Below are positions 45,138 to 55,743 of a stretch of DNA of 64,000 bases, piece by piece. Within the stretch, counting starts at the first letter, position 1. Each line of letters begins with the position of its first letter. The stretch comes from Clytia hemisphaerica. Taxonomy: Eukaryota; Cnidaria; Hydrozoa; Leptothecata; Clytiidae. The notes below the pieces were generated by a model, which saw nothing but the letters and a program-made list of their open reading frames with translations, was not told the origin of the DNA and made no database searches. The DNA is taken from assembly GCA_902728285.1 (NCBI GenBank), contig CACVBU010000351.1, forward strand, positions 124,001 through 188,000, read 5' to 3'. Position numbers and translations under genes: made by a program.

Positions 45138-46670
45138 GATGTTTTCAGACATAGTAGTGACTTGAGCCTACGAAAAATGTTTTTTTACTGATTTTAGCTT
45201 TTTTTAGCTGGAATTTTACAGATTTCAGTATTTCCCTAAATTTATGCTTTAGATTTAAGCATCCCCTCAAGCATTTTTCAGCCTTATTAAGCTTTCGACT
45301 AAGCATCTCTGAGCCTGTTTTCGGATTTTTGTATGCTTATAAAAAAAAACATGTATTTACTTCGCAAGTATCAGTTACCCAATGATTTTGCCTCAAGGGT
45401 GTTGAGAAACTAACTAGTCTTGGACAGCAAAAGTGTCGGGAACTACAAATATATAAAGATTGTTTATTTCCACGCTTATAGTTGTATCTAATAATTTCCA
45501 GGGGAAGAAAGGAAAGCTGCAAAAGTCTGATTGTGACTTTTGCATGTTTCTACTCTGTAAATAATTTATCCTCATCCCAACATTGAAAATGAATACATTT
45601 GATTTGATTATAGAACAAAAAAACCTTATCTTTTTTCATGAAAATATAGGGTTCAATACAAAACTAGTCTTTTTATGAAATTTTAAAGTCAAAAAGTATG
45701 TTAAATAAAAAAAGTGTCTTATTGACATTTCTTGACAGTGTCTTATTTCATTTCAATATAACGGCAAATTACAACACAAAATGCCAACAACAGTGGAAAT
45801 AAACCAAAACAGTTACTGTTACTGAAAACATGGTACTGTACTTCATGCTTTTTTGTGCTCTTTTCAAACATAAACAAAGAAAAATAAATCTTCTTTTAGC
45901 AGTATTTCAAAGTAAAATTGTATTTTAATCATGAAGTCTTGAGACAGACAAGATACAAGTTTTGATTTCATTGTTTGATGTTTTTTAAAAAAATAAACAT
46001 TTCTTTTTAACTCAAATAATTTAAGTTTCACACCTCTTGCAATCGACAGATATGTGGATATGAATATTCTTCTAGATTGGAAAAAGTTTATTGCTTTGAA
46101 TAGAGTTTTTGTTTAATATTGATTTGACAGTTTGACAAGCTATTAAAATGATATTTATTCATAGCAAGAAATTTGAATAATATAGCAGTTTTGTGCTTGT
46201 TGAAAAGTCAAACAGGAGTGGAATATTGTCATTGTGATTGACTTTAAAAATCATTAAAAAGCAACAAAAAGTGCCTTTTTTTAAGTCGATCAGCTGCATA
46301 TTTGACTGAATGAATTTTTTTCAAATTTCTTTCTCATGAGGTTCTAAGATTAAGGAATTATTGCTATAAAAATCAAGATCATAGGATTGTTCTACTGTAC
46401 AAGATGTTGATTTTCTGTATTCTTCATTTTTCATCTTTTGGTTTTCCATTTTTTTAATTTTTTCTTCTTTGATAATATTCCACTCTGTATTATCTTTTTA
46501 AATTCGAATTCAATAAAAAAATACAGCCTTTTTTTTCTCCATTGCAAATTATATTTAGACTTTAGAACACATTTCTGGTACTTTGTCATTTCCAAAGCCT
46601 TTATGATTTTGGCTATGGCTATGGCTTCAGAAATACAAAATTTAATTCATTGATTTGAAACTTAGGTAGA
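45138..46670. other. Non-coding flank of the 17-kb element
   Basis: AT-rich. AAGCATCCC/AAGCATTTT words at 45240-45310. No gene recognised. AGA at 46668-46670 is the proposed left copy of the target duplication. Confidence 0.4.
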
Positions 46671-46920
46671 CCCAATGGGCACGAGACGTTTTTGAGACGT
46701 CGATCTTATATCGTTTTTGCGTCATTGGTGCCGTCGTCGGAATAACTACGTCTCTAGAGACGTAGTTTTCCCCGACGCCGGTGTGCAGTTCGTATTTATG
46801 ACGTTATTGAGATGTCGATAAACAATACGTCCCGAAGGGATCTTTATGCCGACGTATTTAAGACCGCCTCTGTTGAGACGTCGACGTAGGAGACGTTGTA
46901 AAGACGCATTAGAGACGTGG
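46671..46920. repeat. Left terminal inverted repeat and GACGTC-rich subterminal zone
   Basis: After the terminus, at least ten GACGT/ACGTC words occur in both orientations within 250 bp (for example AGACGTCGATC, CTACGTCTCTAGAGACGTAG, TGAGACGTCGACGTAGGAGACG). Probably transposase or accessory-protein binding sites, by analogy with other CACTA elements. Confidence 0.65.
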
Positions 46921-47483
46921 TATTACAAAATGAAAAGTTTTAGAGAAACTTTAGCTTTTTCGATGAATTTGTTCTGCTTTTCGGCAAATATGTATAGTTT
47001 TGACTAGATGATATTCCATTTTTACTTGTCTCTTTAACATTCTTATTAATAAGCACAGGAAAATTAGTTCAAAGCCAAATATTTCATGTCAAAATAACGT
47101 CATGTTCTATTATCAAAGACATGAATCTGACCTCTGGTATGTTACTAAAATTAGGGGTCAACAAATTCCTTGTTTTTGCGAATGTTTCCGTTATCTTGAT
47201 TTACAAAAATTGCATGTCAAAAAGTTCAAAATTTCCTTAAGTCCGGAGAGGGATTTATTGACCAGGGATAGTTTTTTCTTGTCGGAAACCTCATATTGTT
47301 TGCAATTTGATGGCATTTGAAAATTGCTCATAAGAAGTTCAATTTCAATTATTTTTCTATTCTACAGTGCTATTAATTCAAGAAAAGTAGTGTGTGAAAT
47401 ACAAAGGAAGGAAAACTATTTTGAGAAGGAAAGTAAATGTTATTAGAATACATCAAAATACTTTCTATAAATCTATAAAAAAA
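46921..47483. other. Non-coding spacer
   Basis: AT-rich. The 72-codon frame at 47102-47320 has no recognisable features. Confidence 0.35.
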
Positions 47484-47830
47484 TACACATTTTTTATAAG
47501 CAACCGAGTTGCTAAGGGCTAGGGCTCAAAATCGCCCAAAAAATAGGCAACTTGCTTAGCAACCCTGAGGCCTCAAATCCAAATTAGCAACTTTTTTCCT
47601 CAGCAATAAAAAATAATTTTGACACAATTTTGAAAGAAAGCCTTGAAAATTTTTGAAAATGCCTCTACTACCCATTCAAAATTGAAAAATGCAAAAATGT
47701 GCTTTTCAACCATTTTAAGATTGAAAATTTTTAATCAACTTTACAAGCAACTTTGGGCCTGAATTTCGAAAAACCCTTAGCAACTCAAGGCCTGACCCGA
47801 AAAATGAAGTTGCTTATAAAAAAATGTGTA
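47484..47830. mobile_element. 347-bp Tc1/mariner-type MITE candidate
   Basis: TACACATTTTTTATAAGCAAC on the left and GTTGCTTATAAAAAAATGTGTA on the right are inverted. Each end begins and finishes in TA, compatible with a TA target duplication. The interior repeats TTAGCAAC/GTTGCTAAG words. No coding sequence. Confidence 0.6.
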
Positions 47831-47936
47831 AATAAATTAACATGTTCATAAAAAGTTTCTGCAAATAATATGAAATAATCTGTAGATGAATAAAATCCAA
47901 TAATACATAAATCTATCTTTTTATTCAAGTAAGGTG

Positions 47937-48008
47937 AACCAGGTTGTCCACTTTTCGCGGACATCCCTTCAGCTAGTAACTGCACAATCGCGCAAAACTA
48001 GACAGGTG
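47937..48008 (-). repeat. First copy of a 72-bp direct repeat
   Basis: Matches 48406-48477 with three mismatches. On the minus strand both encode the same short frame ('VQLLAEGMSAKSGQPG') and then a GT that could be a splice donor. This copy has ATT where the other has an ATG. Confidence 0.7.
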
Positions 48009-48405
48009 TACTGATACATAAAACGAGAAAACTATTAAATTATGTACTTTTCAGTCAAGTTAATGCCTGCGCTATGCTTGCTTGACATTGAATTAGAGGA
48101 AATAATTTTATGCCTGAAATTGAGTACTTATTTCTTTGATTTTTCACTAAAAATTTCCAAGAAATGCGCCTAAGAGTCTAAACGAAATGAAGTGTAGAAC
48201 GAACAAAACTATACTATATGGCAAAGTATTTGCCGGAAACTACTGATCCCTATAATAACAATATTTTTATAGATATATAGGAATAGGAGTATAAATATAA
48301 AGCATAAATATACCAGAATAAATGTCGGTCTGTTATAAATTTGGTATTGACAATAATCAGTAGTATTTCGATCAAAAGAAAAAAGAGGGGATTGTGACCA
48401 ATCGT

Positions 48406-48477
48406 AACCAGGTTGTCCACTTTTCGCGGACATCCCTTCAGCCAGTAACTGCACCATCGCGCAAAACTAGACAAGTG
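48406..48477 (-). repeat. Second copy of the 72-bp direct repeat
   Basis: As 47937-48008, with an ATG preceding the shared frame. Nothing else in the flanks is obviously duplicated. Both copies lie just beyond the 3' end of the kinase gene. Confidence 0.7.
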
Positions 48478-48674
48478 CTTTGATTGATCACACACTTTGT
48501 TTAAACTCAGCTGTGAGACACTACTTTCAAAAACGTAAAGGCAACTAAGTAAACTGTCTTAAAACTGGAGGTTTTCCGCATCAAATTATTTCAATCATTT
48601 TTCACGTTAAAATATTCAGCAAATGTTCCCAATAAAACAAGAATTATTTAAGCCAAAAGATAAAAAAACACAAG

Positions 48675-49719
48675 TCAGTGATTGCAGCCAATTTTATGCT
48701 TCAATAAGCAGATTCGTTTGATTGTTCCTGGTATACCGGGTCGCCCTTCAGGTGAAATGCTTTGTAAATCGTGAGCAATGAGAGATAACTTTTCATTTTT
48801 AGTTGAATTACTTATCAATCCAATATTGTATCCAAGAGAGTAAATATCACTCTTAATTGATTGGGTAGAATTCGGGACATTGCGAAGTTCATGGGCAAGA
48901 TGAATATGCCTTTGGTTATATAATTTTTGCCTATCACTCCCAGATTTAATATCATACACTACTGGATCTTCGATCAAACACGCCTTACCAAAATCAATGA
49001 TTTTTAAGTACTTTCGATCACGAATAAGGATGTTGTTTGGGTGAAGGTCATTATGCAACACTCCTTTATTGTGAATGTATTGCATGGCCAAGCACAAGTC
49101 CAATACAAGATCAAGCCACTGAATATTCAAATCTTGACGAAGAAGCTCTCTGAGTGTAGGACTTGGGACTGTTTCGTTACCGATGAATTCCAATAAAATA
49201 ATGTTAGGGCTAACCCATCCAAAGAGGAGGGGGAGATTTTTGTGTCCATTCAAGAGTGACAAAAGCTTTGCTTCTACAAACGTTTCAAGTCGAGTATCCC
49301 TTCCAGTAATTTCCTTCACTGCAACTGATTGCTGAAAGTTTGGAAGCTTTCCAATTTTAAGACTACCATATGCACCACTTCCAATAGTTCCAGGTAGAAT
49401 TTGCAGTTCTCTTTTGTTGAACTCTGTGACAGAAACTCTTAACGTTTGATTGATTGCTGATGCCTTACTGCGAGATCGATCCAAAACTGACTTCGGCAAA
49501 CTATATCGTGGTGTGACTGGGATGGGTAGCTTACGAGTTGCTGATCTCAACGCTATGGTCAATAAAGCTTTTTCACTTTCAAGCTTTCTGATTTTCTTGT
49601 CTTTATCAAATTGTTCTTCCAGCTTTTGGTCATAAAGTCTGCGTTTCTTTGATTTGCTTTTGCAACTCTTCTTCTTATTCCTCCGTCGTTTTCCTTCATC
49701 TGACCGGGTGTGTGTAGAC
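48675..49719 (-). CDS. Protein kinase-like gene, terminal exon
   Basis: The exon starts after acceptor ctcttgccag (first base 49719). The apparent start upstream is GTG, so the N-terminus is on an unseen exon. A basic N-terminal region ('KRRRNKKKSCKSKSKKRR') and a short coiled coil precede the kinase domain. Domain landmarks: Gly loop 'GSGAYGSLKIG', Lys in 'VAVKEI', alphaC Glu in 'FVEAKLL', catalytic loop 'GVLHNDLHPNNILI' (HND in place of HRD, Asp kept), metal-binding 'IIDFGKACL', and 'DIYSLGYNI' in the F helix. Catalytic residues are therefore present. The activation-segment APE is not obvious. It lies inside the proposed 17-kb transposon, opposite in orientation to the transposase. Substrate unknown. 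Confidence 0.7.
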
Positions 49720-51891
49720 CTGGCAAGAGAATGAAGAAAAAAATTATTAAATTGTGATTCCTGTATACAACGAGGCACAAGATCCTATATTTAAGGACAG
49801 TTTTTGATCAGTGGATCTTTGCTAGATCAAAAAAAACTGTTCTAGTGAGTGAAAGTATAGATATCTGTTGTGTTTTTAGTCCTTATAATATAGCGTAATC
49901 GCGTACCTCATTGGAACCGGCAATGCTTGAAAAAGTTGAATGTGCATTTCTCTTGGGTAAATTCAAATTTCGTTAATTTTTCAGAAGCAGTTCCACCCCT
50001 CCTAGTATAATAACTGATACCTTTAAAAAAGCGCATTACGATGTAAAACTTGAAAACCAGTTACTTAAATTTAGGTTTTGCCAATTTTGCGAAAAACTGA
50101 AAAAAACAAAAAATGCTGACGTCAGCAAAATTTGTTTTTTAAATAACTCCAGTTTGGCTAATGGTATAAACATGAAATTTATATGCCGTGATCTTGGTTG
50201 ACAACATTTGTCACAGAATAAACAAGAAAACCCTATTCGGAAAGTCGGTACAATCGTCAGGTTTTTTGGGCGCTGTTCGCAGGTTCGGATCTTTCCCATA
50301 ATGGCATGTCTTTGAATCATTATTTTTTGTTTACTTAACCCACATTGAGTCCCGTTCAAGTTTTTTCATGTACCCTTATTGAAATTTTCATGTCAAATTC
50401 AGCAACGCGGTAGGGCCAAGAATAAGGGCTGCTTTAAGGTTAACACATGCAGGCGCACATTTAGTTTGGCAAATTAAAGATGGCGGCATAAGTTTCTGTT
50501 GATTGCCGACTTGATTCATCGGGATTTACTAGATCTTAAAAATCTGACAAAATTTTCTACCGGCCGACCTACCGACTGGATTTGAAGATGTTTTAGGACC
50601 CAAATTGAACATATTTTTGATTGCCGCTTTATTTTTTGAAACTTACCCCGGACTGAACGCGCGGTCTGTGTGATGTACTAAAACATTTGGGCGATCGCAT
50701 TGGCGTCCGTCAATTTCGCCATCATAGTGATGTCCAGGCGCTTTCATGCAAATATAGTCGACCGTAACTTGCAACCATGTGTTCACTCATCCGACAGCGC
50801 GCTTCGTTTGTCTGGGGATGGAAATATTTTTTCGTTCCACGGACATTTGCCCCATATTGTCCGGGGAATCGGCAGGGTCGTGAATTTAATTTTATAACCT
50901 AACTTAGAGGGATGATTTGGGAAGATTGTAAAATCTTCTACGTGTGAATTATAAATTCCATTTAAGAATTTTCAGGAACACGTTATCTACTAATCATACA
51001 TCCCCCACCCCTAGTTTATTGGTCATCTGAGATTAGGTCCAAAAAACTGACCAAGAAGCAAAAAAAGGAGAGATGTGAGAAAAAAACAAAAAATTTAAAC
51101 AACAAAGGCAAAATATAATGCTTAGAAAACATATATATATATAGTCTAGAAGTATAAAACCTTCAACTACTCAAAATGGAAACAATAAAGACAAAAACCC
51201 ACAAAACAAAAAGACAATACAAATACAACAAAAATCTAGAATGAACATTCACAGAAAATCAATCAGGTTGGAGTAGAAAAGGAAAATATGATGACATAGA
51301 AATCCATCAATGTAAAACTAGTGATCTAAAATGACTTTAAGGAAGAAAGTAACTCAATATGAGTTAAGATGGAATGAAGTAACTCAATATGAGTCAAAAA
51401 ATATATTTCAAGAAAACACATTATCTGTTCCTCAGTTTTCGACCTACACAGGATTTCGGCCTTTTACGAAAATATCCTCCTATATGATGGAAATAGGGTT
51501 GTGTAGGTAGGCCAAGCAGTGTTAATTAAACACCACCACAGATAAAAGATAGTAAAAAGATGTGTTTATTGAAAGTATAAAACGCGCGCAATAATATAAA
51601 ATAAACTAAAACGTAAAAACCACGGAACCAGCCGAAGAAACTAAAATTACAATGAGAAAAGAAGTATACTTTCTACTAGACAAAGTTGCCACACCTTTGA
51701 CACGTTTCTGCCACAACGTTGAAGAAAGCATACTAGAAGAGAAGGAACTGGGATTGGATTGCCACTATCCAACCCTGTGGCTCTCACACACATTTTACAG
51801 TTCAAAGAATAAGATGGAAAGAGTGGGGAAAGAATGAGAATTTAAAAAATCGGACTATAACCCGGTTCGAAGCCCCGTACACCGTGACCGC
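49720..51891. other. Non-coding region upstream of the kinase exon
   Basis: No upstream kinase exon was recognised on the minus strand. A GC-richer patch lies at 50640-50890. ATATATAT occurs at about 51131, and a direct repeat GTAACTCAATATGAGT at about 51348 and 51376. 51430-51600 may be 3' UTR of the Penelope-like element. Confidence 0.35.
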
Positions 51892-53279
51892 TCACCGCAA
51901 GAGCTGGCGAACGAGTGAATCTTGAGAGAGTTGAAATCTTGAAAATTCTGAAAAATGACGAACTATAACCCGTCGAAGACTGCAATCTAACTTTGCGTTT
52001 TCAGCACCTTGACATCGCATTCTTTGTATAAAAACTTTGGCTTTAACTTTCAAGTCCTCGAAAAGTAACGTAGAACGAGCAATCCTGAGAAGTTCACCAA
52101 CAAAAGAAGAATAAAAAATCGATTCTGGCAAGTTGCTATCTTTATGTGGCATTCGGACTATGGAAAAAGGAAATGCATCCCGTTTATCAAACAACTTATA
52201 AATAAATATCCCGTCTTTGATGGTAATATCCAGGTTTAAAAAGAAGCATGATTACCCGAGTGCTCAATTTTGAGTTCAAGCTCATCTGGATAGATATCTC
52301 TATACACAGACTGAAACAAGTTACCGTCATTGATAGCACACAAATCATCAATGAATCTTTTAGTCGAATGAAAATGGCGAGCCTTAACCTTACTTTCCTC
52401 AATGACCCTGCTCATATACCTTTGTTCGTATTGGTAGAGGAAAAGATTAGCCCAAAATGGCGCCGGATCGATTCCCATGGGAATCCCGATCACTTGACAC
52501 ATAACAATATCACCTGCATTGAAAAAACAATTTTTTATCAGATGTTTCATAGCAGTTTTCAAAGAATTCTGTGTAAAAGACACAGAAGATTTGGGTTTTG
52601 TTTTTGACCAATATGCTTTATCATTTTTAGAAATAGCGATAAACTTGCAGTTACCTGCATCAAATACAAAATCAATGACCTCTGATAGTTCTTTAATCAG
52701 TTTTTCATGAGGAATCTTTGTGTACAATGTACTAAAGTCAAAGGTGGAAATAGATTTGGCGTTTTTCTTTTTATTGATTCGGTTGAGTGAATCTAGTACT
52801 GGATCACAATTTTGAAGTACCCAAAATTTATTATAATTGCTCAAAAACTTTGCTTTTGTATGGAAATTTTCAACTTGTCTGTAAACAAGCTTAAAAACTA
52901 GACTGACAGATCTAGAAATCAGTTTGGTGGAACAATGTTTTGAAGCGATAATGAAACGTTTACCAGTAGGAGTCTTGTGTTTCTTTGGAGTCCAATAGAT
53001 ACATGGAAGATCCAAGTCCTTCTCAGAAACAGCAAGACCAAAACGTTTAGAAAAACGAACATTTTCATTCACCATTTCTGCTTTATTCTGATTAACTCTA
53101 ATGTATGTTTCATTTCCTGCACCCAAAATCCCAATCTCCTTCAAAATTACTTCAACATAGAAACGTTTACAAATAAATGCAACGTTATTACCAGCTTTAT
53201 CAATGGGGACAATAACAAAATTAGTGTGTAAAACATTCAAATAATCAGTAACATCTTGTCTTTTGAGCACAGAGCTCAC
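51892..53279 (-). pseudogene. Penelope-like element reverse transcriptase, one frameshift
   Basis: The main frame (53279-52236) has RT motifs in Penelope-like form: 'FVIVPIDKAGNNVAFICK', 'PCIYWTPKKHKTP', 'STFDFSTLYTKIPHEKL', 'GIPMGIDPAPFWANLFL' and the catalytic 'KRFIDDLCAIND'. A frame change in the five-A run at 52238-52242 moves the rest ('LFDKRDAFPFSIVRMPHKD', 'IFYSSFVGELLRIARSTLL') into the next frame, ending at 51892. The N-terminal part of the protein and any GIY-YIG endonuclease are missing, so it is a 5'-truncated or endonuclease-lacking copy. It probably inserted secondarily into the 17-kb element. Confidence 0.8.
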
Positions 53280-54695
53280 TTATATATATTTACCTTTTAG
53301 CTGGTAGAGACTTTTGTTGTTGAGATGAAGAAATGATTTGCTTCGGTTCTAGAAAATGTGGGGCATTTGGAAGTGGATACGATTCTGAGCACGAGACGTC
53401 CGCCATGCTTGATAGTCAAATTTTCAGAAAGGGAAAGATGTACGGGATGATTCCGATTTGGAAGATAATTTTCTGCTTTATCGGGGAAATTCCCCGGTTT
53501 CGGGTAAAAAGCGGTATCGCGGATTAGATAAGGGCCTAAGTACACTAGCAACTTTGCCGTGTGCTTGGGTCTTTTGTTGGAAAATGACGTAATGGAAAAC
53601 CACAATGCAATCCGCGGTTTTAACTCGTGGTTTTGTGGTTTTTGTGGTTGATGGTAAGGACTGTGGATAGTTGACGACCATAAGCTCTCCACCTTATTAT
53701 TTTCATCCCTACAACTGGCCATACTCTCATGAGCTTGTGCTGAAATACTAGATGCTAGACACTATCATATTATGTTGGTCGTCTTATCTTGCTTGGTCTT
53801 TGTTTGTCCATATGCTGGTGGTAAGATAGGTAACGATTTTAAATCCAGCACCTTTGATTTATGTTTCTGACCTGTTGTTTTGATTGATTGACGTATAAAT
53901 GATAAATGAGTTGAATAGTCAGAAAAGACTTTAAAATAGATTTACCTCACTGATTAAGAGTGAAACATGAAAAAACTCTAACTAAGTGAGGTAAGGTGAG
54001 AGTTAAAAATCTACCTACCTACAGTACAGTAAAGGGAACTTTATTTTTGCGGAAACTAATTTTGGTGGATCTGGTAAATTTAGACGAAATTTGCCAAAAT
54101 TAGTTCCCACCAAAATTAAATTTTATTGTTTTCTTGCCTAAATAAACCTTGAAATTCATCAAAGTTACTCAAAATAAGTCAAAATAGAACCGACTTACGC
54201 TGTCGTTCGCCAAAATTAGTTTTCGCCAAAATTAGTTTCCGCCAAATTAAAAAAATTTCAACATTCGCCAAAATTAAAAATAAGTTCCCTTATGGTATTC
54301 CAGGTGGTGGAAGTAATCTTAAACTTTGTTTTGATTGGCAATCGTATACTTTAATCGTAGAAATTTTAGCAAGACAAATTTTAGAGTTTTAGCGAGTTTT
54401 CCCTATTTTGCTAAAATAAGTCTCGCTAAACACGCTGACTCGCCAGATCGCTAAAATTTATCCGCGCAAAATTTCTGGTTATGTTCCCTTGATACATTTT
54501 TATCAATAGGAAGGGTTTCAGTGCAAAGAAATGCTAGAAAACGAATTCAATCAATAATGTAATACGAGTATTCGTCAAAATTTATAAAAGTTCTGTAAAT
54601 TAGGGAATCTTGAGAAAAATTTAAACAAGCTCAATTTCTGTTTGTCTTTGTTGATGATATTGTCAAAACCAAACTTTGACTGAAATTTTGTTGTA
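53280..54695. other. Region between the Penelope-like fragment and foldback elements
   Basis: A 141-codon ORF on the minus strand (53722-53297) has no recognised domain, and I cannot tell whether it is coding. 54040-54480 holds repeated CCAAAATTAG/CGCCAAAATT words in both orientations, similar to other clusters in the window. Confidence 0.35.
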
Positions 54696-54877
54696 TAGAC
54701 CTTTTTTTAAAGGGGCATCCATGTTGAATAATTATGTACTCCAGCATAAAAACAATGATACAGCCATGCATAATTTTTAAAATATGCATGATACAGTAAT
54801 TATGCATGGCTGTATCATTGTTTTTATGCTGGAGTACATAATTATTCAACATGGCTGCCTCTTTAAAAAAAGGTCTA
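54696..54877. mobile_element. 182-bp nearly perfect foldback element, copy 1
   Basis: TAGACCTTTTTTTAAAG at the left is inverted at the right end (CTTTAAAAAAAGGTCTA). The arms continue through TTGAATAATTATGTACTCC and CAATGATACAGCCATGCATAA almost to the centre, so the element is essentially one long hairpin. Boundaries TA...TA allow a TA target duplication. Confidence 0.75.
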
Positions 54878-55144
54878 TTGAAAAATGTCAACCTGTTCTT
54901 AGCGTCAACTTTAAAAAAGGTCTCAACTTTCCGATCGCTTTTTTGATCGCTGATTGGTCATATTTTCAAAATCAACCAATCAGCATTCAGGATAGCAATT
55001 GGAAAGTTAAGCAAATTTTTTGAAAGTTGAGGCTAAGTACGGTACGTACCTTTCTACCCTGACCTCCACCTAGTACGCTTTTGGTGGTACCCTCCCCCTC
55101 CCCCTCAGAGTGTATGTACTTCTTGAATGGACCCCGTAGGTAAC

Positions 55145-55400
55145 CTGATAACAGATGATCATAATTCTCTGACGCGCACAGTAATCCTCTGAAGGGGCTT
55201 TAAAATTAACCACCTGAGGAAAATAGTCCTATAAAACAAAATTTACAACAAGAATCCTGTTGTGCGCTGGAATGTCACAAACTAAATTTTCCTAATATGG
55301 CGCCCTATATCAGCATGTCTCGCAACTTTGTTGTCATTGTTGCGATTCCCAGTCCACTCTTGGCCAGCTTTTATAACCCCGTTTCCGTCAGACATGAGAT
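55145..55400 (-). repeat. Inverted copy of the 19-kb transposase gene leader
   Basis: The reverse complement aligns with 19080-19296, sharing GACTGGGAAT, ATGACAACAAAGTTGCG, GGGCGCC, GCGCACAACA, GGACTATTTTCCTCAG and ATCTGTTATCAGGTTA. No transposase coding sequence follows, so this is a leftover 5' end of the same transposon family. It is bracketed by the two foldback copies. Confidence 0.65.
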
Positions 55401-55466
55401 TCTCTGCTTTGACGGCTGAATATTACAGGACAGAAAAGTTTGCTGTTTCAAGTTTTGGTCATTGAA

Positions 55467-55674
55467 TAGACCTTTTTTCAAAGAGGACGTCCTGTTGAAT
55501 AATTATGTCCGGCCATAAAAACAATGATAGAGCCATGCATAATTACTGTATCATGCATATTGGCATAATTACTGTATCATGCATGTTGTAATAATTATGT
55601 ATGGTTTTATCATTGTTTTTCTGCTGGACTACATAATTATTCAACAGGGTGGCCTCTTTGAAAAAATATGTCTA
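55467..55674. mobile_element. Foldback element, copy 2 (208 bp)
   Basis: Related to 54696-54877: same TAGACCTTTTTTCAAAG end, same TTGAATAATTATG and AAAACAATGATA arm words, with a longer centre where AATTACTGTATCATGCAT is duplicated. Its right end is 70 bp upstream of the transposase ATG, in the presumed 5' UTR or first intron. Confidence 0.7.
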
Positions 55675-55743
55675 TTTCATCTCTCTATGATAATATTGAT
55701 TTCCAAACAAATTTTTTTACAGAATCTGTCATATTTTGATTGT

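Noticed and set aside
51430-51600. Hammerhead ribozyme associated with the Penelope-like element
   Set aside because: GAAA-like pieces occur, but the required CTGATGA core was not found in a fitting position on either strand.
53297-53722. 141-codon minus-strand ORF as the N-terminus of the Penelope-like protein
   Set aside because: It is in a different frame, separated by a stop, and shows none of the motifs expected upstream of the RT.
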